This document shows positions 58,930 through 64,000 of a stretch of 64,000 bases of DNA, piece by piece. Origin of the DNA: Metridium senile (lineage: Eukaryota > Cnidaria > Anthozoa > Actiniaria > Metridiidae). The stretch's first letter is position 1; each line of letters begins with the position of its first letter. The DNA lies in NCBI GenBank assembly GCA_949775045.1, contig OX459110.1:6208229-6272228 (forward strand), in the 5' to 3' direction. Both the position numbers and the translations under genes were made by a program. Below the pieces are notes generated by a model. It did not search any database. It saw nothing but the letters and a program-made list of their open reading frames with translations, and was not told the DNA's origin.

Positions 58930-61358
58930 ATAGTACATATTGCATTCTGGGTAGGATTTTGTAGTTTTTTCTAAATAAAATCTTGCGCATGTATCAGAAT
59001 GCTCTAATATTCTCAGACATTACTCACAGGGTCTAGGCGAAACTTTTGTGCCGAAAACCCCGATCTTTTTGACACATTTTCAGATCACCCTATAGGGCAT
59101 ATTGCATTCTGGGTAGGATTTTGTAGTTTTTTCTAAATAAAATCTTGCGCATGTATCAGAATGCTCTAATATTCTCAGACATTACTCACAGGGTCTAAGC
59201 GAAAATTTTGTGCCGAAAACCCCGATCTTTTTGACACATTTTCAGATCACCCTATAGGGCATATTGCATTCTGGGTAGGATTTTGTAGTTTTTTCTAAAT
59301 AAAATCTTGCGCATGTATCAGAATGCTCTAATATTCTCAGACATTACTCACAGGGTCTAGGCGAAAATTTTGAGCCGAAAACCCCGAACTTTTTGACACA
59401 TTTTCAGATCACCCTATAGGGCATATTGCATTCTGGGTAGGATTTTGTAGTTTTTTCTAAATAAAATCTTGCGCATGTATCAGAATGCTCTAATATTCTC
59501 AGACATTACTCACAGGGTCTAGGCGAAACTTTTGTACCGAAAACCCCGATCTTTTTGACACATTTTCACATCACCCTATAGGGCATATTGCATTCTGGGT
59601 AGGATTTTGTAGTTTTTTCTAAATAAAATCTTGCGCATGTATCAGAATGCTCTAATATTCTCAGACATTACTCACAGGGTCTAGGCGAAACTTTTGTGCC
59701 GAAAACCCCGATCTTTTTGACACATTTTCAGATCACCCTATAGGGCATATTGCATTCTGGGTAGGATTTTGTAGTTTTTTCTAAATAAAATCTTGCACAT
59801 GTATCAGAATGCTCTAATATTCTCAGACATTACTCACAGGGTCTAGACGAAAATTTTGAGCCGAAAACCCCGAACTTTTTGACACATTTTCAGATCACCC
59901 TATAGTACATATTGCATTCTGGGTAGGATTTTGTAGTTTTTTCTAAATAAAATCTTGCGCATGTATCAGAATGCTCTAATATTCTCAGACATTACTCACA
60001 GGGTCTAGGCGAAACTTTTGTGCCGAAAACCCCGATCTTTTTGACACATTTTCAGATCACCCTATAGGGCATATTGCATTCTGGGTAGGATTTTGTAGTT
60101 TTTTCTAAATAAAATCTTGCGCATGTATCAGAATGCTCTAATATTCTCAGACATTACTCACAGGGTCTAAGCGAAAATTTTGTGCCGAAAACCCCGATCT
60201 TTTTGACACATTTTCAGATCACCCTATAGGGCATATTGCATTCTGGGTAGGATTTTGTAGTTTTTTCTAAATAAAATCTTGCGCATGTATCAGAATGCTC
60301 TAATATTCTCAGACATTACTCACAGGTCTATGCGAAACTTTTGTGCCGAAAACCCCGATCTTTTTGACACATTTTCAGATCACCCTATAGGGCATATTGC
60401 ATTCTGGGTAGGATTTTGTAGTTTTTTCTAAATAAAATCTTGCGCATGTATCAGAATGCTCTAATATTCTCAGACATTACTCACAGGGTCTAGGCGAAAC
60501 TTTTGTACCGAAAACCCCGATCTTTTTGACACATTTTCACATCATCCTATAGGGCATATTGCATTCTGGGTAGGATTTTGTAGTTTTTTCTAAATAAAAT
60601 CTTGCGCATGTATCAGAATGCTCTAATATTCTCAGACATTACTCACAGGGTCTAGGCGAAACTTTTGTGCCGAAAACCCCGATCTTTTTGACACATTTTC
60701 AGATCACCCTATAGGGCATATTGCATTCTGGGTAGGATTTTGTAGTTTTTTCTAAATAAAATCTTGCACATGTATCAGAATGCTCTAATATTCTCAGACA
60801 TTACTCACAGGGTCTAGGCGAAAATTTTGAGCCGAAAACCCCGAACTTTTTGACACATTTTCAGATCACCCTATAGTACATATTGCATTCTGGGTAGGAT
60901 TTTGTAGTTTTTTCTAAATAAAATCTTGCGCATGTATCAGAATGCTCTAATATTCTCAGACATTACTCACAGGGTCTAGGCGAAACTTTTGTGCCGAAAA
61001 CCCCGATCTTTTTGACACATTTTCAGATCACCCTATAGGGCATATTGCATTCTGGGTAGGATTTTGTAGTTTTTTCTAAATAAAATCTTGCGCATGTATC
61101 AGAATGCTCTAATATTCTCAGACATTACTCACAGGGTCTAAGCGAAAATTTTGTGCTGAAAACCCCGATCTTTTTGACACATTTTCAGATCACCCTATAG
61201 GGCATATTGCATTCTGGGTAGGATTTTGTAGTTTTTTCTAAATAAAATCTTGCGCATGTATCAGAATGCTCTAATATTCTCAGACATTACTCACAGGGTC
61301 TAGGCGAAAATTTTGAGCCGAAAACCCCGAACTTTTTGACACATTTTCAGATCACCCT
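58930..61358 (+). repeat. Block C HOR copy 2, 2,429 bp (15 monomers: 6+6+3)
   Basis: Submodules are 58930-59901, 59902-60872 and 60873-61358. Markers match copy 1 at +2,430 (GAGCCG monomer 56941 and 59371, TCTAGACG about 57412 and 59842) or +2,429 after a lost G in CACAGGTCTATGCG near 60327 (ATCATCC 58112 and 60541). Confidence 0.9.
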
Positions 61359-63140
61359 ATAGTACATATTGCATTCTGGGTAGGATTTTGTAGTTTTTTC
61401 TAAATAAAATCTTGCGCATGTATCAGAATGCTCTAATATTCTCAGACATTACTCACAGGGTCTAGGCGAAACTTTTGTGCCGAAAATCCCGATCTTTTTG
61501 ACACATTTTCAGATCACCCTATAGGGCATATTATAGGGCATATTGCATTCTGGGTAGGATTTTGTAGTTTTTCTAAATAAAATCTTGCGCATGTATCAGA
61601 ATGCTCTAATATTCTCAGACATTACTCACAGGATCTAGGCGAAACTTTTGTACCGAAAACCCCGATCTTTTTGACACATTTTCACATCACCCTATAGGGC
61701 CATATTGCATTCTGGGTAGGATTTTGTAGTTTTTTCTAAATAAAATCTTGCGCATGTATCAGAATGCTCTAATATTCTCAGACATTACTCACAGGGTCTA
61801 GGCGAAACTTTTGTGCCGAAAACCCCGATCTTTTTGACACATTTTCAGATCACCCTATAGGGCATATTGCATTCTGGGTAGGATTTTGTAGTTTTTTCTA
61901 ATAAAATCTTGCACATGTATCAGAATGCTCTAATATTCTCAGACATTACTCACAGGGTCTAGGCGAAAATTTTGAGCGAAAACCCCGAACTTTTTGACAC
62001 ATTTCAGATCACCCTATAGTACATATTGCATTCTGGGTAGGATTTGTAGTTTTTTCTAAATAAAATCTTGCGCATGTATCAGAATGCTCTAATATTCTCA
62101 GACATTACTCACAGGGTCTAGGCGAAACTTTTGTGCCGAAAACCCCGATCTTTTTGACACATTTTCAGATCACCCTATAGGGCATATTGCATTCTGGGTA
62201 GGATTTTGTAGTTTTTTCTAAATAAAATCTTGCGCATGTATCAGAATGCTCTAATATTCTCAGACATTACTCACAGGGTCTAAGCGAAAATTTTGTGCCG
62301 AAAACCCCGATCTTTTTGACACATTTTCAGATCACCCTATAGGGCATATTGCATTCTGGGTAGGATTTTGTAGTTTTTTTCTAAATAAAATCTTGCGCAT
62401 GTATCAGAATGCTCTAATATTCTCAGACATTACTCACAGGGTCTAGGCGAAAATTTTGAGCCGAAAACCCCGAACTTTTGACACATTTTCAGATCACCCT
62501 ATAGTACATATTGCATTCTGGGTAGGATTTTGTAGTTTTTTCTAAATAAAATCTTGCGCATGTATCAGAATGCTCTAATATTCTCAGACATTACTCACAG
62601 GGTCTATGCGAAACTTTTGTGCCGAAAACCCGATCTTTTTGACACATTTCAGATCACCCTATAGGGCATATTGCATTCTGGGTAGGATTTTGTAGTTTTT
62701 TCTAAATAAAATCTTGCGCATGTATCAGAATGCTCTAATATTCTCAGACATTACTCACAGGGTCTAGGCGAAACTTTTGTAACGAAACCCCGATCTTTTT
62801 GACACATTTTCACATCATCCTATAGGGCATATTGCATTCTGGGTAGGATTTTGTAGTTTTTTCTAAATAAAATCTTGCGCATGTATCAGAATGCTCTAAT
62901 ATTCTCAGACATTACTCACAGGGTCTAGGCGAAACTTTTGTGCCGAAACCCCGATCTTTTTGACACATTTTCAGATCACCCTATAGGGCATATTGCATTC
63001 TGGGTAGGATTTTGTAGTTTTTTCTAAATAAAATCTTGCACATGTATCAGAATGCTCTAATATTCTCAGACATTACTCACAGGGTCTAGGCAAAAATTTT
63101 GAGCCGAAAACCCGAACTTTTTGACACATTTTCAGATCAC
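61359..63140 (+). repeat. Rearranged third block C HOR copy
   Basis: A 4-mer (61359-62015, 657 bp), a 3-mer (62016-62500, 485 bp) and four further monomers to the last GAGCCG/CCGAAC monomer (about 63104) replace the 6+6+3 order. The stretch holds a 12-bp local duplication and about a dozen single-base indels, far more than the HOR copies to its left. Confidence 0.8.
61521..61544 (+). repeat. 12-bp tandem duplication inside a monomer
   Basis: ATAGGGCATATT is present twice in direct succession (61521-61532 and 61533-61544) at the start of one monomer. It is the only such microduplication I found. It may be replication slippage or an assembly join. Confidence 0.85.
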
Positions 63141-63460
63141 CCTATAGGGCATATTGCATTCTGGGTAGGATTTTGTAGTTTTTTCTAAATAAAATCTTGC
63201 GCATTTATCAGAATGCTCTAATATTCTCAGACATTACTCACAGGGTCTAGGCGAAACTTATGTGCCGAAAACCCCGATCTTTTTGACACATTTTCAGATC
63301 ACCCTATAGGGCATATTGCATTCTGGGTAGGATTTTGTAGTTTTTTCTAAATAAAATCTTGCGCATGTATCAGAATGCTCTAATATTCTCAGACATTACT
63401 CACAGGGTCTAGGCGAAACTTTTGTGCCGAAAACCCCGATCTTTTTGACACATTTCAGAT
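61550..63460. other. Cluster of single-base homopolymer indels
   Basis: Compared with sister monomers, single bases are missing in GTAGTTTTTCTAAAT (about 61567), TTCTAATAAAA (about 61899), GAGCGAAAA (about 61976), ACATTTCAG (about 62001, 62646 and 63453), GGATTTGTAG (about 62041), AACTTTTGACAC (about 62475), AAAACCCGATC (about 62627), GCCGAAACCCC (about 62945) and AAAACCCGAAC (about 63108). One is added at GGGCCATATT (about 61700) and one at about 62378. Most are in runs of T, A or C, which is typical of long-read consensus error. Confidence 0.72.
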
Positions 63461-64000
63461 CACCCTATAGGACATATTGCATTCTGGGTAGGATTTTGTA
63501 GTTTTTTCTAAATAAAATCTTGCGCATGTATCAGAATGCTCTAATATTCTCAGACATTACTCACAGGGTCTAAGCGAAAATTTTGTGCCGAAAACCCCGA
63601 TCTTTTTGACACATTTTCAGATCACCCTATAGGGCATATTGCATTCTGGGTAGGATTTTGTAGTTTTTTCTAAATAAAATCTTGCGCATGTATCAGAATA
63701 CTCTAATATTCTCAGACATTACTCACAGGGTCTAGGCGAAAATTTTGTGCCGAAAACCCCGAACTTTTTGACACATTTTCAGATCACCCTATAGGGCATA
63801 TTGCATTCTGGGTAGGATTTTGTAGTTTTTTCTAAATAAAATCTTGCGCATGTATCAGAATGCTCTAATATTCTCAGACATTACTCACAGGGTCTAGGCG
63901 AAACTTTTGTGCCGAAAACCCCGATCTTTTTGACACATTTTCAGATCACCCTATAGGGCATATTGCATTCTGGGTAGGATTTTGTAGTTTTTTCTAAATA
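63141..64000 (+). repeat. Right-end A-like monomers
   Basis: These are GCGAAACTTA/GCGAAACTTTT, TAAGCG and CCGAACTTTTT monomers, with one ATAGGACATA (about 63471), as in block A. ATAGTACATA is absent. The order TAAGCG/CGATC, GGCGAAAA/CCGAAC, GCGAAACTTTT matches runs such as 1247-1732. The array continues past the window. Confidence 0.8.

Larger units (their letters stand above)
55202..64000 (+). repeat. Satellite block C: A-like monomers in 6+6+3 HOR
   Basis: Fifty-four complete monomers and 48 bp of the next are present. Block B variants stop at about 55200: the last B monomer has CCGAACTTTTTTAC and TTTCACATC. A-like AAATAAAATC, GCGCATGTA and GCGAAACTTTT monomers take over. A block-specific mark is ATAGTACATA, at 55851, 56500, 57472, 58444, 58930, 59902, 60873, 61359, 62016 and 62501, always after a GAGCCG/CCGAACTTTTT monomer. 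GTACCG is also specific to this block. The 50-bp-deletion junction of block A is absent. The array runs off the right end of the window. Confidence 0.95.

Noticed and set aside
1..64000. CRISPR-like pattern: conserved core of about 40 bp separated by more variable sequence at regular spacing
   Set aside because: The sequence between cores is not unique. It comes from a small set of recurring variants, and the whole 162 bp is homologous from unit to unit. There are no cas genes.
1..64000. Telomeric or rDNA repeat
   Set aside because: The CCCTA in CCCTATAGGG is a single occurrence per 162 bp and not a tandem CCCTAA-type run. Nothing resembles rRNA or 5S sequence.
1..64000. Inverted (opposite-strand) array segments
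   Set aside because: I scanned for the reverse-complement core and found none. All monomers on both sides of the gap are in the same orientation.

Overview
The whole window is one tandem satellite DNA array. I see no gene, RNA gene, transposon or unique sequence in it. About 395 complete head-to-tail monomers run in one orientation. The basic period is 162 bp and the monomer consensus has 61 G+C of 162 (about 38%). Every monomer has stop codons in all six frames. A single 200-N assembly gap lies at 14597-14796. Tens of kilobases of one nucleosome-sized satellite with nested higher-order repeats (HORs), plus a round 200-N gap of the kind scaffolders insert, point to a eukaryotic chromosome, probably centromeric or other constitutive heterochromatin. 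I do not recognise the family and will not name a species or kingdom. Below, monomer position 1 is the first A of ATAGGGCATA.

Block A (1-14596) has 84 full monomers, 8 shortened ones with an identical 50-bp deletion, and a 92-bp partial monomer. These sum exactly to the block length, so there is no other net indel. Its left part is a 2,492-bp HOR (two 1,246-bp halves of 7 full + 1 short monomer). Copy 1 is expanded by internal 1,134-bp and 436-bp duplications, two copies have standard length, and one is contracted. A 6-mer (972 bp) and its relatives then run to the gap.

Block B (14797-55201) is about 249 monomers of a more diverse set, marked by TAATTAAAATC, GGGTAAG, TTTCACATC and a 163-bp monomer class. 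Its core module is a 6-mer of 972-974 bp, rearranged into 649, 812, 1,136, 1,620 and 2,432-bp duplications. Some segments recur 8.3 kb and 27.6 kb apart.

Block C (55202-64000) is about 54 monomers that resemble block A again (GCGCATGTA, GCGAAACTTTT). They form a 15-mer HOR of 2,430 bp (6+6+3 monomers), and each submodule starts with a monomer carrying ATAGTACATA. Single-base homopolymer indels are concentrated near its right end and just right of the gap, which looks partly like consensus error.

The genetic content is the repeat architecture itself: nested unequal exchange, chimeric monomers, a possible two-part ancestry of the 162-bp monomer, CpG-decay variants, and an assembly gap exactly where block A would meet block B. 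I found no evidence for a new enzymatic or defence system.
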